From Capillimicrobium sp035565675 (GTDB lineage: Bacteria > Actinomycetota > Thermoleophilia > Solirubrobacterales > Solirubrobacteraceae), in NCBI GenBank assembly GCA_035565675.1, contig DATMSA010000088.1, positions 1-64,000 of the forward strand: a DNA stretch of 64,000 nucleotides, read 5' to 3'. The notes below the pieces were generated by a model. It was not told the DNA's origin. It did no database searches and saw only the letters and a program-made list of their open reading frames with translations. Numbering within the stretch: the first letter of the stretch is position 1; the number at the start of each line of letters is the position of its first letter. Shown one piece after another: positions 42,944-50,659 of the stretch. The position numbers and the translations under genes were made by a program.

Positions 42944-44040
42944 GCGGCGGGCGCCAGCGGGACGCGCAGCTCCAGCCCGAATCCGCCGTCGGGCCGCGGT
43001 CCGGCGACCACGGCGCCGCCGGCGTCGGCCGCGCGCTCGGTGAGGCCGCGCAGGCCCGTGCCGTCCGGATCCGCGGCGGCGTCGGCGCGGCCGTCGTCGG
43101 TGACCTCGAGCCGCGCCTCGCGGTCGTCGACGGCGATCCGGATCGCGCAGTGGCGCGCGCCGCTGTGGCGGATGACGTTCGTCGTCGCCTCGCGCACCCC
43201 CCACGCCAGCACCGCCTCGCGGCTGGGCGGCAGCGGCGCGTCGGGGCGCTCGACCGTGCAGGCGATCCCGGCCGCGTCGAGGGCGGTGCGGGCGCCGGCG
43301 AGCTCGCTGGCCAGCGCCGGCTGCCGGTAGCCGGAGACCGCGTCGCGCACCTCCTGGAGGGCGGTGCGGGCGACCTCCTCGACGTCGGCCAGCTCGCGCC
43401 GCGCCGCGTCGGGGTCGGCGTCCATCAGCCGCCGGGCGAGCTGGGCCTTCAGCGCCACCACGGACAGATCGTGCCCGAGGATGTCGTGCAGATCACGCGC
43501 GAAGCGCAGCCGCTCCTCGTCGACCCGCCGGCGGGCGAGCTCCTCGCGCGCCCGGCGCAGCGCGGCGTTCGCCCGCAGCAGCCGTCCGAGCGCGAACAGC
43601 AGGAACCCCATCGCCAGCGTCGTCGCCCCCAGGGCCAGCGCCGCGCCGGCCGGCTCCCCGGCGGCGAGCAGCAGCCCGCCGCACAGCCCCGTGCAGAGCA
43701 GCACCCAGGCCGTGCCGAGGCGGTCGTCGGCGAGGGTCAGCGCGCCGGCGATCGCCGCGTAGACGAACAGCAGCGCCCACAACGGGCGGTCGGCGAGTGT
43801 CAGCGCCGCCGGGATCGCGGCGAGCGCCGCCAGGAGGGCGAGCGTGCGGCCGGCCGGCGCGCCGCCGGAGCGGGCGTCGAGCGCGTTGGCGGCGCACACG
43901 GCCAGCCAGGCGCCGAGCGCGGCGAGGACGACGGCGACGCGCCACGCCGGCGAGCCGGACCCGAGCAGGTCGGCGATCGGCAGGGCCAGCCACCCCAGCG
44001 TCAGGCAGGCGGCGATCAGCTTGCGAATGGTCAGCGACAT
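42940..44040 (-). CDS. Sensor histidine kinase (HisKA_3 family)
   Basis: A 366-residue kinase with four to six membrane spans in the first ~150 residues, HisKA_3 dimerisation helix EERLRFARDLHDILGHDLSVVALKAQLARRL (phospho-acceptor His185) and a GHKL ATPase (REATTNVIRHSGARHC, LEVTDDGR, GTGLRGLTERA). ATG 44040 is used; a GTG two codons upstream is possible. The stimulus is unknown; the membrane-only sensor suggests lipid or envelope signals. Operon with the NarL-type regulator. Confidence 0.9.
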   Translation of the reverse strand: MSLTIRKLIAACLTLGWLALPIADLLGSGSPAWRVAVVLAALGAWLAVCAANALDARSGGAPAGRTLALLAALAAIPAALTLADRPLWALLFVYAAIAGALTLADDRLGTAWVLLCTGLCGGLLLAAGEPAGAALALGATTLAMGFLLFALGRLLRANAALRRAREELARRRVDEERLRFARDLHDILGHDLSVVALKAQLARRLMDADPDAARRELADVEEVARTALQEVRDAVSGYRQPALASELAGARTALDAAGIACTVERPDAPLPPSREAVLAWGVREATTNVIRHSGARHCAIRIAVDDREARLEVTDDGRADAAADPDGTGLRGLTERAADAGGAVVAGPRPDGGFGLELRVPLAPAA

Positions 44041-44088
44041 GGCCACACCGTGGCAGCGGGCCGCCGCGTGCGGTAGTGAAGGGCGTCC

Positions 44089-44481
44089 TCAGTCCGGCAT
44101 GACATCCGTCACGAGCCGCCGCCCCAGCTCGGCCCCGGCCGCCTCGAGCGCCGCGGCGTCGCCCGCCTCGAGCACGTGCTGGAGGTCGAGGATGCGCTTG
44201 GCGAACCGGTCCAGCCGGTCGGCGCCGACGATCGCGTGGCACGGCACGCCGGCCTGACGGGCGCGGGTGGCCAGCTCGCCGGTGACGCGCCCCGCGAGCG
44301 TGCCGCGGTCCAGCAGCGGCTCGCCGACGACGAGCGCGAACGCGGCCCGCATGCGCGCGTCGAAGGCGACGTCGAGCCCGTCGGCGGGGTCGTGCACGTC
44401 GGGATCGGGCAGGCCGGCGGCGACGAGGCCGCGGGCGACCGGGGCGGGATCGAGCGTCTCGAGCGCGAGCAGCAGGCGCAT
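44089..44481 (-). CDS. Short glycerate-kinase-like C-terminal fragment
   Basis: A 130-residue protein resembling only the last third of GlxK-type glycerate kinases. FDARMRAAFALVVGEPLLDRGTLAGRVTGELATRARQAGVPCHAIVG follows the family pattern of 'DLVITGEGRLDxQTLxGKxPxGVA…A…GVPxxAxxG', but the GEGRLD core is altered to GEPLLDRG and the N-terminal two thirds are absent. It starts with a clean ATG and has a helical C-terminal tail, so it may be an exapted stand-alone domain and not mere debris. Gaps to neighbours are short (12 bp before the slipin stop). Confidence 0.5.
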   Translation of the reverse strand: MRLLLALETLDPAPVARGLVAAGLPDPDVHDPADGLDVAFDARMRAAFALVVGEPLLDRGTLAGRVTGELATRARQAGVPCHAIVGADRLDRFAKRILDLQHVLEAGDAAALEAAGAELGRRLVTDVMPD

Positions 44482-44493
44482 GCGCGCCGCAGG

Positions 44494-45387
44494 CTACGGC
44501 GTGCCGCCGCCGTCGCCGCGGCGGACCTCCGCGCGGTCGGGCACCTCGCGGTCGAAGCGCTCGGTCCCGGTCGGGGCGGGGTCGAGCCGCGGCGTGTCGT
44601 CGGTGGGCGACTCGGCCCCCGCCTCGGCGGTGCGCCCGGCGGCCTTCATGAGCGGGTCGAGCAGGTCCATCGGCATCGGGAAGACGACGGTCGTGCTCTC
44701 GTTGTTGCCGATGTCGCGCAGCGTCTGCAGGTAGCGGAGCTGCAGCGTCGTCGGGTTGCGGGCGATGATGTCGCCGGCGTCCGCGAGGCGGTCGGCGGCC
44801 TGCGCCTCGCCCTCGGCGTCGATGACCTTCGCGCGCCGGATGCGCTCGGCCTCGGCCTGGCGCGCCATCGCCGACTGCATCGACGCCGGGATCTCGACGT
44901 CCTTGATCTCGACCGTGGTGACCTTCACGCCCCACGGCTCGGTCTGCTGGTCGATGATCGACTGGATCTCCTCGTTGAGCCGCTCGCGCTCGGCGAGCAG
45001 CGTGTCGAGGTCGGCCTTGCCCAGCACCGAGCGCAGCGTGGTCTGCGCCATCTGCGACGTCGCCTGCAGGAAGTTCTCGACCTCGGTGACCGAGCGGTTG
45101 GCGTCGACGACGCGGAAGTAGGCGACCGCGTTCACGCGCGCGGTCACGTTGTCGCGCGTGATGACGTCCTGGGCCGGCACGTTCATCGTGATCGTGCGCA
45201 GGTCGACGCGGGCCATCCGGTCGATGATCGGGATCAGCAGGATGAGCCCCGGGCCCTTCTGGTCGATGAGGCGGCCGAGGCGGAAGATCACGCCGCGCTC
45301 GTACTCGCGCAGGATGCGGATCGAGGCGCCCGCGAGCAGGATCAGCAGCGCGACGATGATCGCGAGGACGACGAGGACGGCGGTCAT
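44494..45387 (-). CDS. SPFH/Band 7 slipin-like membrane protein
   Basis: A 297-residue protein with one N-terminal membrane span (residues 3-22), then the SPFH domain: EYERGVIFRLGRLIDQKGPGLILLIPIIDRMARVDLRT, ITRDNVTARVNAVAYFRV, LGKADLDTLLAERERLNEEIQSIID and the alanine-rich coiled coil QAEAERIRRAKVIDAEGEAQAADRL. Slipins form oligomeric scaffolds in membrane microdomains and pair with NfeD. The ATG overlaps the NfeD stop (ATGA). The C-terminal ~40 residues are acidic and low-complexity. Confidence 0.93.
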   Translation of the reverse strand: MTAVLVVLAIIVALLILLAGASIRILREYERGVIFRLGRLIDQKGPGLILLIPIIDRMARVDLRTITMNVPAQDVITRDNVTARVNAVAYFRVVDANRSVTEVENFLQATSQMAQTTLRSVLGKADLDTLLAERERLNEEIQSIIDQQTEPWGVKVTTVEIKDVEIPASMQSAMARQAEAERIRRAKVIDAEGEAQAADRLADAGDIIARNPTTLQLRYLQTLRDIGNNESTTVVFPMPMDLLDPLMKAAGRTAEAGAESPTDDTPRLDPAPTGTERFDREVPDRAEVRRGDGGGTP

Positions 45388-45851
45388 GGGTTCAGCTCCC
45401 AGGGTTCGGCGCGGCGGACGATCAGGGTCAGGCCGTCGACGTTGACGACGACGACGGGGTCGCCGGCCTCGATCGGATGCTCGGGGTCGCAGTTGCGCGC
45501 GTTCCACAGCGACCCCTCGACGAGCACGCGGCCGGGCGCCTCGGCGATCGGCGCGCGGGCGACCCCGCGCTCGCCGACCATCGCCTCGCGCCCGCTGCGC
45601 ACCCGTCTGGGCAGCGTGCGCCCGACGGTGCGGGCGACGCCGATCAGCAGCGCGGCGCCGATCACGGCGACGACCGCGGCGAGCACGATGCTCAGCGCGA
45701 TCCCGCCGCCGGCGCCGTCGACGGCGAGCACGGTCCCGGCGACCGCGGCGGCCACGCCGAGGGCGCCCAGGACGCCGCCGGCGGCGACGTGCGCCTCGGC
45801 GACGACGAGGATCACGCCGGCCAGCAGCAGCGCGATGCCGAGACCGGTCAT
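45384..45851 (-). CDS. NfeD-like membrane protein, short form
   Basis: A 155-residue protein with hydrophobic segments at residues 4-20, 24-46 and 50-72, followed by the soluble OB-fold domain of NfeD (GREAMVGERGVARAPIAEAPGRVLVEGSLWNARN… DPVVVVNVDGLTLIVRRAE). It lacks the ClpP-like protease domain of long NfeD proteins. It is the usual partner of a slipin, placed directly upstream with an ATGA overlap. Together they probably organise membrane microdomains. Confidence 0.9.
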   Translation of the reverse strand: MTGLGIALLLAGVILVVAEAHVAAGGVLGALGVAAAVAGTVLAVDGAGGGIALSIVLAAVVAVIGAALLIGVARTVGRTLPRRVRSGREAMVGERGVARAPIAEAPGRVLVEGSLWNARNCDPEHPIEAGDPVVVVNVDGLTLIVRRAEPWELNP

Positions 45852-45941
45852 GGGACAGGTGTACCCGGATGTGCCCGCCTGGGCAACCGGGAGCCCCCCG
45901 TCCGGGGTGCCGCGCGGGCACCCCGGCGGGCGGTGGAGGGG

Positions 45942-46322
45942 CTACGCGCCGGGCGCGTCGAGGAAGCCGGTGACGTCGCGCAGGCGCCCGTCGGGGGCGA
46001 TCGTGGCCACGTCGAGGCCGATCGCGACCGGGCTCCCGTCGGGCCCGGTGAGCGTCCACGTGAAGCGGACGCGGTCGTGGTGCACGTCCGGGCCGGAGGC
46101 CAGCGTGAACCGGTGGCCGGGGTACTGCGCCTGGGCGGCGGCGATCATCGCGTCGATCCGCTCGGCGCCCTCGCCGGTCATCAGCGGGTCGACGTACGTG
46201 GCGTCGTCGGCGAACGCGCGCGCCACGAGCGCGCGCCGGTGGGCGGCGTCGGTCGCGTTCCAGGCGGCGATGTAGTCGGCGACCGCCGTCTCGACGGCCG
46301 CGGCTGCGGTGGTGGTGGTCAT
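45942..46322 (-). CDS. SnoaL-like/NTF2-fold protein
   Basis: A 126-residue protein with the NTF2-like cone fold: helix AVETAVADYIAAWNATDAAHRRALVARAFADDATYVDPLMTG, then GAERIDAMIAAAQAQYPGHRF and the strands RVRFTWTLTGPDGSP and GLDVATIAPDGRLRDVTGFLD. Relatives bind small hydrophobic ligands or act as isomerases/cyclases; no function is assigned. It is divergent from the Xre regulator and shares a 21-bp dyad with it. Confidence 0.8.
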   Translation of the reverse strand: MTTTTAAAAVETAVADYIAAWNATDAAHRRALVARAFADDATYVDPLMTGEGAERIDAMIAAAQAQYPGHRFTLASGPDVHHDRVRFTWTLTGPDGSPVAIGLDVATIAPDGRLRDVTGFLDAPGA

Positions 46323-46355
46323 GGCCGGCAGGCTCCCGCGCGGCCGGCGCGCGCA

Positions 46356-46376
46356 CCATTCCCTCGCAGGTAATGG
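46356..46376. promoter_or_regulatory. Dyad between SnoaL and Xre genes, probable Xre operator
   Basis: CCATTCCCT (46356-46364) and AGGTAATGG (46368-46376) form an inverted repeat around three bases, matching at eight of nine arm positions. It lies 34 bp from the SnoaL start and 33 bp from the Xre start. A half-site AGGTAAT recurs at 47208-47214 just before the DHA2 gene, so one regulator may serve all three. Confidence 0.5.
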
Positions 46377-46408
46377 AGACGCCGCGGGGCCGCCGCTACG
46401 GTCCGGCC

Positions 46409-47212
46409 ATGACCGACACGAGCGTGCGCGTGCCCGTCGGGCCGCTGCTGCGCGACTGGCGCCGCCGGCGGCGCCTGAGCCAGATGGACCTGGCGCTCGA
46501 CGCCGGCGTCTCCACGCGCCACCTGAGCTTCGTCGAGACCGGTCGCTCACGGCCCAGCGCGGGCCTCGTCCTGACGCTCGCCGAGCGCCTCGAGGTGCCG
46601 CTGCGCGAGCGCAACCAGCTCCTGATGGCGGCCGGCCACGCGCCGGTCTACGAGCAGCGGACCCTGGAGGACCCCGACATGGAGCCGGTGCGCGACGCGA
46701 TCCAGCAGGTGCTGACCGGCCACGAGCCCTACCCGGCCGCCGTCGTGGACCGCCACTGGGAGATGCTGGCCGCCAACGCCGGGATCGCCGTCCTGGTCGA
46801 GGGCGTCGCCCCCGAGCTGCTGGCGCCGCCGGTGAACGTGCTGCGGGTCTCGCTGCACCCCGACGGCATGGCGCCGCGCATCGTCAACCTGGCCGAGTGG
46901 CGCGCGCACCTGCTCGAGCGCCTCACCCGCCAGGTCGAGCTGACCGGCGACCCGCAGCTCCGCTCGCTGCACGAGGAGCTGTGCGGCTACCCGGCGCCCG
47001 CGCTGGAGGCCGGGCACGCCGAGGTGCCGCGCGGCGGCGGGATCGCCGTGCCGCTGCGCCTGCGCCACGGCGACCGCGAGCTCGCCTTCATCTCGACGGT
47101 CACGACGTTCGGCACCGCGATCGACATCACCGCTGCGGAGCTGTCGATCGAGGCGTTCTTCCCCGCGGACGCGGCGACCGCCGACGCGGTGCGGACGCTA
47201 CCCGGGAGGTAA
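46409..47212 (+). CDS. Xre-family regulator with MmyB-like ligand domain
   Basis: A 267-residue regulator. The N-terminal HTH (LLRDWRRRRRLSQMDLALDAGVSTRHLSFVETGRSRPSAGLVLTLAERL) is of the type found in MmyB-like proteins. The C-terminal region (residues ~95-267) is the MmyB-like ligand domain (HEPYPAAVVDRHWEMLAANAGIAVL, VNVLRVSLHPDGMAPRIVNLAEWRAHLLERLTRQ), related to PAS-like folds that bind fatty acyl groups. ATG 46409 gives the normal start. It is divergent from SnoaL and 36 bp ahead of the DHA2 exporter, probably its targets. Confidence 0.88.
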   Translation: MTDTSVRVPVGPLLRDWRRRRRLSQMDLALDAGVSTRHLSFVETGRSRPSAGLVLTLAERLEVPLRERNQLLMAAGHAPVYEQRTLEDPDMEPVRDAIQQVLTGHEPYPAAVVDRHWEMLAANAGIAVLVEGVAPELLAPPVNVLRVSLHPDGMAPRIVNLAEWRAHLLERLTRQVELTGDPQLRSLHEELCGYPAPALEAGHAEVPRGGGIAVPLRLRHGDRELAFISTVTTFGTAIDITAAELSIEAFFPADAATADAVRTLPGR

Positions 47213-47248
47213 TCGACGCGCCGCCGGGGCGGTGGGACCGTCGGCGGC

Positions 47249-48631
47249 ATGAGCACGCAACGCACCACCTCCCCCGTCGTGGCGCTGGCGGTCCTGCTCG
47301 TCGGGACGTTCATGGCCAGCCTCGACGTCGCGGTCGTCAACGTCGCCGCGCCGGCCATCGAGGCCGACCTCGGCACGTCCGGCGCCGCGCTGCAGCTGAT
47401 CGTCGCCGGCTACTCGGTCGCCTACGCGTCCCTGCTGATCGTCGGGGCCCGCCTGGGCGGGGACCACGGTCAGCGGCGGCTGTTCCTCCTCGGCCTGGCC
47501 GGCTTCACCGAGGCCTCGCTGCTGTGCGGCCTGGCCTGGACGCCGGAGGTCCTGATCGGCGCCCGCATCCTGCAGGGCGCGGCCGCGGCGGCGATGACGC
47601 CGCAGGTGATCGCGGTCATCCAGCTCGCCTACGACGGCGCGGCCCGCGCGCGGGCGCTGGCCCTGAACGCGACGATCGTCGCGGCCGGCGTCGTCGCCGG
47701 CCTGGTCCTCGGCGGCGCGCTGGTGTCCGCCGACGTCGCCGGCACGTCGTGGCGGCCGGTCTTCCTCGTCAACGTCCCGATCGGCGTCGTGCTGCTGGCC
47801 GTCGGCCGGCTGACGCTGCCCGACACGCGCAGCCCGGCCGTCCGCCGGCTGGACCTGCCGGGCGCCGGGCTCATGGCGCTGGCCGTCCTGCTCGTGATCG
47901 TGCCGCTCGTGTTCGGCCACGACGCCGGCTGGGCGGCGTGGACGTGGGCGTGCCTGGCCGCCGCCGTGCCGGCCGGCGTCGCGCTCGTCGCCCACCTGCG
48001 CCGCACGCGCGACCCGGTGGTCGACCTGGCGCTGCTCGCCCGCCCGGCGGTGACGCGCAACCTGCTGGGGCTGGCGGCGACGATGGTCGCCTACGGCGGG
48101 TTCCTGCTCGCGCTCACGCTGTACCTGCAGCAGGGCCGCGGCTACAGCGCGCTGGAGTGCGGGCTGGTCTTCGTCCCGTACGCGGCCGGGTTCGCCGTCG
48201 TGTCGCTGGCGATGCCGGCCGTCCCCGCGACGGTCGCCCGCTGGCTGGTCCCCGGCGGCCTGGTCGCCTGCGCGGCCGCGTACGCGGCGATGGGCGCCGG
48301 CGGATGGAGCCTTCCGATGGAGCTGCCGCTGCTGGCCGTGGCCGGCGCCGGCTTCGGCGCGGGCTTCACGCCGATGATGACCCGCGTGATGGCCGCGGTC
48401 CCCGGCGCGGCGGCGCCCGACGCCAGCGGCCTGCTCAGCACGACGGTGCAGCTCGCCTACGCCGTCGGGGTCGCGACGCTCGGCAGCGTGTTCCTCGACG
48501 GCGGGCTCGACGCCCTGTCGACGGTCGTGGAGGCGGCCGGCCTGCTGGCGCTCCTGGCGGCCGGGCTGTGCGCGTTCGAGGACCGGCGCGCGGCGCGCGG
48601 CGCGACGGCGGCCGCTCAGGTGTCGAGCTGA
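47249..48631 (+). CDS. DHA2-type MFS exporter
   Basis: A 460-residue protein with thirteen to fourteen predicted spans. It has TM1 motif D1 (MASLDVAVVNVAAPAI), a motif A variant lacking the usual acidic Asp (GARLGGDHGQRRLFLL), and the TM5 glycine-rich antiporter motif (NATIVAAGVVAGLVLGGAL). Motif A normally reads GxLaDrxGrkxxL, so this is a weak fit, yet many actinobacterial exporters share it. Located behind the Xre regulator with a half-operator before its start. Its 3' end overlaps the LigC gene by 16 bp on the other strand. Confidence 0.85.
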   Translation: MSTQRTTSPVVALAVLLVGTFMASLDVAVVNVAAPAIEADLGTSGAALQLIVAGYSVAYASLLIVGARLGGDHGQRRLFLLGLAGFTEASLLCGLAWTPEVLIGARILQGAAAAAMTPQVIAVIQLAYDGAARARALALNATIVAAGVVAGLVLGGALVSADVAGTSWRPVFLVNVPIGVVLLAVGRLTLPDTRSPAVRRLDLPGAGLMALAVLLVIVPLVFGHDAGWAAWTWACLAAAVPAGVALVAHLRRTRDPVVDLALLARPAVTRNLLGLAATMVAYGGFLLALTLYLQQGRGYSALECGLVFVPYAAGFAVVSLAMPAVPATVARWLVPGGLVACAAAYAAMGAGGWSLPMELPLLAVAGAGFGAGFTPMMTRVMAAVPGAAAPDASGLLSTTVQLAYAVGVATLGSVFLDGGLDALSTVVEAAGLLALLAAGLCAFEDRRAARGATAAAQVSS

Positions 48632-49569
48632 TCGACCGTGCAGGCGGACGGATCCTTGTCGTCGCGCCAGCGCTGCACCTTGGCGCCGTGGCGGATCCGT
48701 CCGTCGCTGACGTGGTCGAAGGTCACCTCGACGACGAGCTCGGGGCGCAGCGCGATCCACTCCAGGTCGCGCCCCGCGCTCCAGCGCGACGGCTCCCCGC
48801 TGCCGCGCTCGCCGGTCTCGTAGGGCTTCAGCCTCGCGGGCAGCTCGCGCTTCTCCTTGGCGCTGAAGCCGGACGAATGGCCGACGACGCGCAGGTCGCC
48901 GTCCTCGTCGTAGAGGCCGAGGATCAGCGAGCCGACCGTGCCGGGCTCCTTGCCCGGACGCCAGCCGAACACGACCGCGTCGACCGTGCGCACGCGCTTG
49001 ATCTTCACCATGCCGGTCCGCTCGCCGGGCCTGTAGGGCGCGCCGCGCTCCTTGGCGATGACGCCCTCGGCGCCGTGCAGCCACGGGCGCGCGTCGTCGG
49101 CGTCGAGCACGCACGGCGTCAGGTCGAACGCTCCGTCGAGCTCGACGGCCAGCCGCTCCAGCGCGGCGCGGCGCTCGTCGAACGACAGCTCCAGCAGCAC
49201 CTCGTCGTCGCGGGCGAGCAGGTCGAAGGCGACGAACCGCGCCGGCGTCGTCTCGGCCAGCATCGCGATGCGCGAGGCGGCGGGGTGGATGCGCTGGCCG
49301 AGCAGCTCGAACTCCTGCCCGCCGCGCTCGTTGAGGATCACGATCTCGCCGTCGAGCACGAAGCGCCCGGGCGCGAAGGTCAGCTCGGGGAAGTAGCGCG
49401 TGAGCGGCTTGCCGTTGCGCGACTGCAGGTGGACGTCGTCGCCGTCGACGAAGACGATCGCGCGAAAGCCGTCCCACTTGGGCTCGTAGGCCCAGGCGTC
49501 ACCCTCGGGCAGCGTGCTCCGTGAGCGTGCGAGCTGGGGCAGCAGCGGCGGGGACAGCGGCAGGGCCAC
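48616..49569 (-). CDS. ATP-dependent DNA ligase, LigC-type
   Basis: A 317-residue ligase: adenylation motif I YEPKWDGFRA with catalytic Lys31, motif III FVAFDLLA, motif IV EGVIAKE, and motif V GMVKIKR, then an OB domain (VVFGWRPGKEPGTVGSLILGLYDEDG… LVVEVTFDHVSDGRIRHGAKVQRWRDDK). No polymerase or nuclease domain is present, so it is the stand-alone LigC type used for single-strand break repair or backup end joining. It starts inside the EamA gene: the two frames overlap by 71 bases on the same strand. Confidence 0.92.
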   Translation of the reverse strand: MALPLSPPLLPQLARSRSTLPEGDAWAYEPKWDGFRAIVFVDGDDVHLQSRNGKPLTRYFPELTFAPGRFVLDGEIVILNERGGQEFELLGQRIHPAASRIAMLAETTPARFVAFDLLARDDEVLLELSFDERRAALERLAVELDGAFDLTPCVLDADDARPWLHGAEGVIAKERGAPYRPGERTGMVKIKRVRTVDAVVFGWRPGKEPGTVGSLILGLYDEDGDLRVVGHSSGFSAKEKRELPARLKPYETGERGSGEPSRWSAGRDLEWIALRPELVVEVTFDHVSDGRIRHGAKVQRWRDDKDPSACTVDQLDT

Positions 49570-50485
49570 GGCGCGAGTCTAGGGTGACCGGCGCCGGGCG
49601 CGGCGCGCGCCGGGTGTTGACGATCACGACCGCGGCGATGACGCCGAGGCCGCCGACGGCCTGCAGTGGCGTGAGGTGCTCGCCGAAGACGACCATCGCC
49701 AGTCCGACGGTGATGACCGGCTCGATCGTCGACACGATCGAGGCGGTGCCGGCGCCGACGCGGCGCAGCCCGAGCAGGAACGCGGTGGCGGGCAGGACGG
49801 TGGAGACGATCGCGACGCCGGCCAGCGCGGCCCAGCCCGACGCGCCGACGTGCAGGTCGGGGATCCCGGCGGCGACGTTCCAGCCGGCGGTGGTGACCCC
49901 CGCGCCGGTGACGATGATCGCGGTGAGCAGGAACGGGTCGACGCCGGCGACGGCGCGGTCGGCGACGAGGATGTAGGAGGCGTAGGCGATCGCCGCGGTG
50001 AGCGCGAACGCGACGCCCGTCGCGTCGAGGGCGCCGGCCCCGCCGCCGGCGAGGACGAGCACGATGCCGGCGCTGGCCAGGCCGAGCGCCATGGCGCGCA
50101 CGGCGTTGGGCCGCTCGCGCCCGAGGGCGATCGCGCCGAGCAGCACGAGCGCCGGGTAGGCGTACAGGACGAGCGAGGCGAGGGAGGCGTCGATGCGCTC
50201 GAGGCTGGCGAAGAACGCGCCGGCCTGGACGGCGTAGCCGACCGCGCCGAGCGCGACGGCGACGAGGACGATCCGCAGCGGCGGGACCGCGGGGCGGCGC
50301 AGCGCGACGATCGGCCACAGCAGGGCCGCGGCGACGACGAAGCGCAGCAGCAGGAGGGTGCGGGCGTCGAAGCCGGCGTCGTAGGCGACCTTGGCGAAGA
50401 TGGCCATGGCGCCGAAGCCGGCGGCGGCGAGCAGGCAGAGCAGGACGCCCTGCCGCTCGCGCTGCAGGTTCAGGAATGGGCTCAA
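49499..50485 (-). CDS. EamA-family (DMT) permease
   Basis: A 328-residue protein with ten predicted spans in two EamA halves (half 1 from GVLLCLLAAAGFGAMAIFAKVAYDAGF; half 2 from GVAFALTAAIAYASYILVADRAVAG, ending EPVITVGLAMVVFGEHLTPLQAVGGLGVIAAVVIV). Likely exports or imports small metabolites such as amino acids. The TTG start at 50485 is chosen because it overlaps the TGA of the 35-codon ORF upstream (TTGA) and precedes the first span by ~12 residues. A ~30-residue Ala/Pro C-terminal tail overlaps the ligase start by 71 bases. Divergent from the LysR gene. Confidence 0.8.
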   Translation of the reverse strand: MSPFLNLQRERQGVLLCLLAAAGFGAMAIFAKVAYDAGFDARTLLLLRFVVAAALLWPIVALRRPAVPPLRIVLVAVALGAVGYAVQAGAFFASLERIDASLASLVLYAYPALVLLGAIALGRERPNAVRAMALGLASAGIVLVLAGGGAGALDATGVAFALTAAIAYASYILVADRAVAGVDPFLLTAIIVTGAGVTTAGWNVAAGIPDLHVGASGWAALAGVAIVSTVLPATAFLLGLRRVGAGTASIVSTIEPVITVGLAMVVFGEHLTPLQAVGGLGVIAAVVIVNTRRAPRPAPVTLDSRRGPAAVPAAAAPARTLTEHAARG

Positions 50486-50589
50486 CGGGCTTCGGGACCG
50501 CCGTCGAACCCGGGGCGCTGCTCCACGCCGTACCGGGCCGCGAGGCCGCCGAAGACCGTGGCGCCGATGATGGAGATGATGGCGACCAT
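50482..50589 (-). CDS. 35-residue single-span mini-protein upstream of EamA permease
   Basis: ATG 50589 to TGA 50482 encodes a tiny protein: MVAIISIIGATVFGGLAARY (one probable membrane span), then a polar tail GVEQRPGFDGGPEAR. Its TGA overlaps the TTG start of the permease (TTGA), a typical coupling signal. It could be a leader that controls permease translation or a small membrane partner. The codon bias matches genuine genes here. I find no family; a chance ORF cannot be excluded. Confidence 0.5.
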   Translation of the reverse strand: MVAIISIIGATVFGGLAARYGVEQRPGFDGGPEAR

Positions 50590-50624
50590 GCCTGGATGAT
50601 CGGCATTTCCGCGTCCCCGCGGTA

Positions 50625-50652
50625 GCCTTGATCATCTTGATCACCTCAAGGC
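50625..50652. promoter_or_regulatory. Probable LysR operator
   Basis: GCCTTGA (50625-50631) and TCAAGGC (50646-50652) are perfect 7-bp inverted arms 14 bp apart. Inside them TTGATCA occurs twice in near-tandem (50628-50634, 50637-50643 as TTGATCA/TTGATCA with a C between). The element lies seven bases before the LysR ATG and upstream of the divergent mini-ORF/EamA operon, a usual LysR arrangement. Confidence 0.5.
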
Positions 50653-50659
50653 TTCGCCT

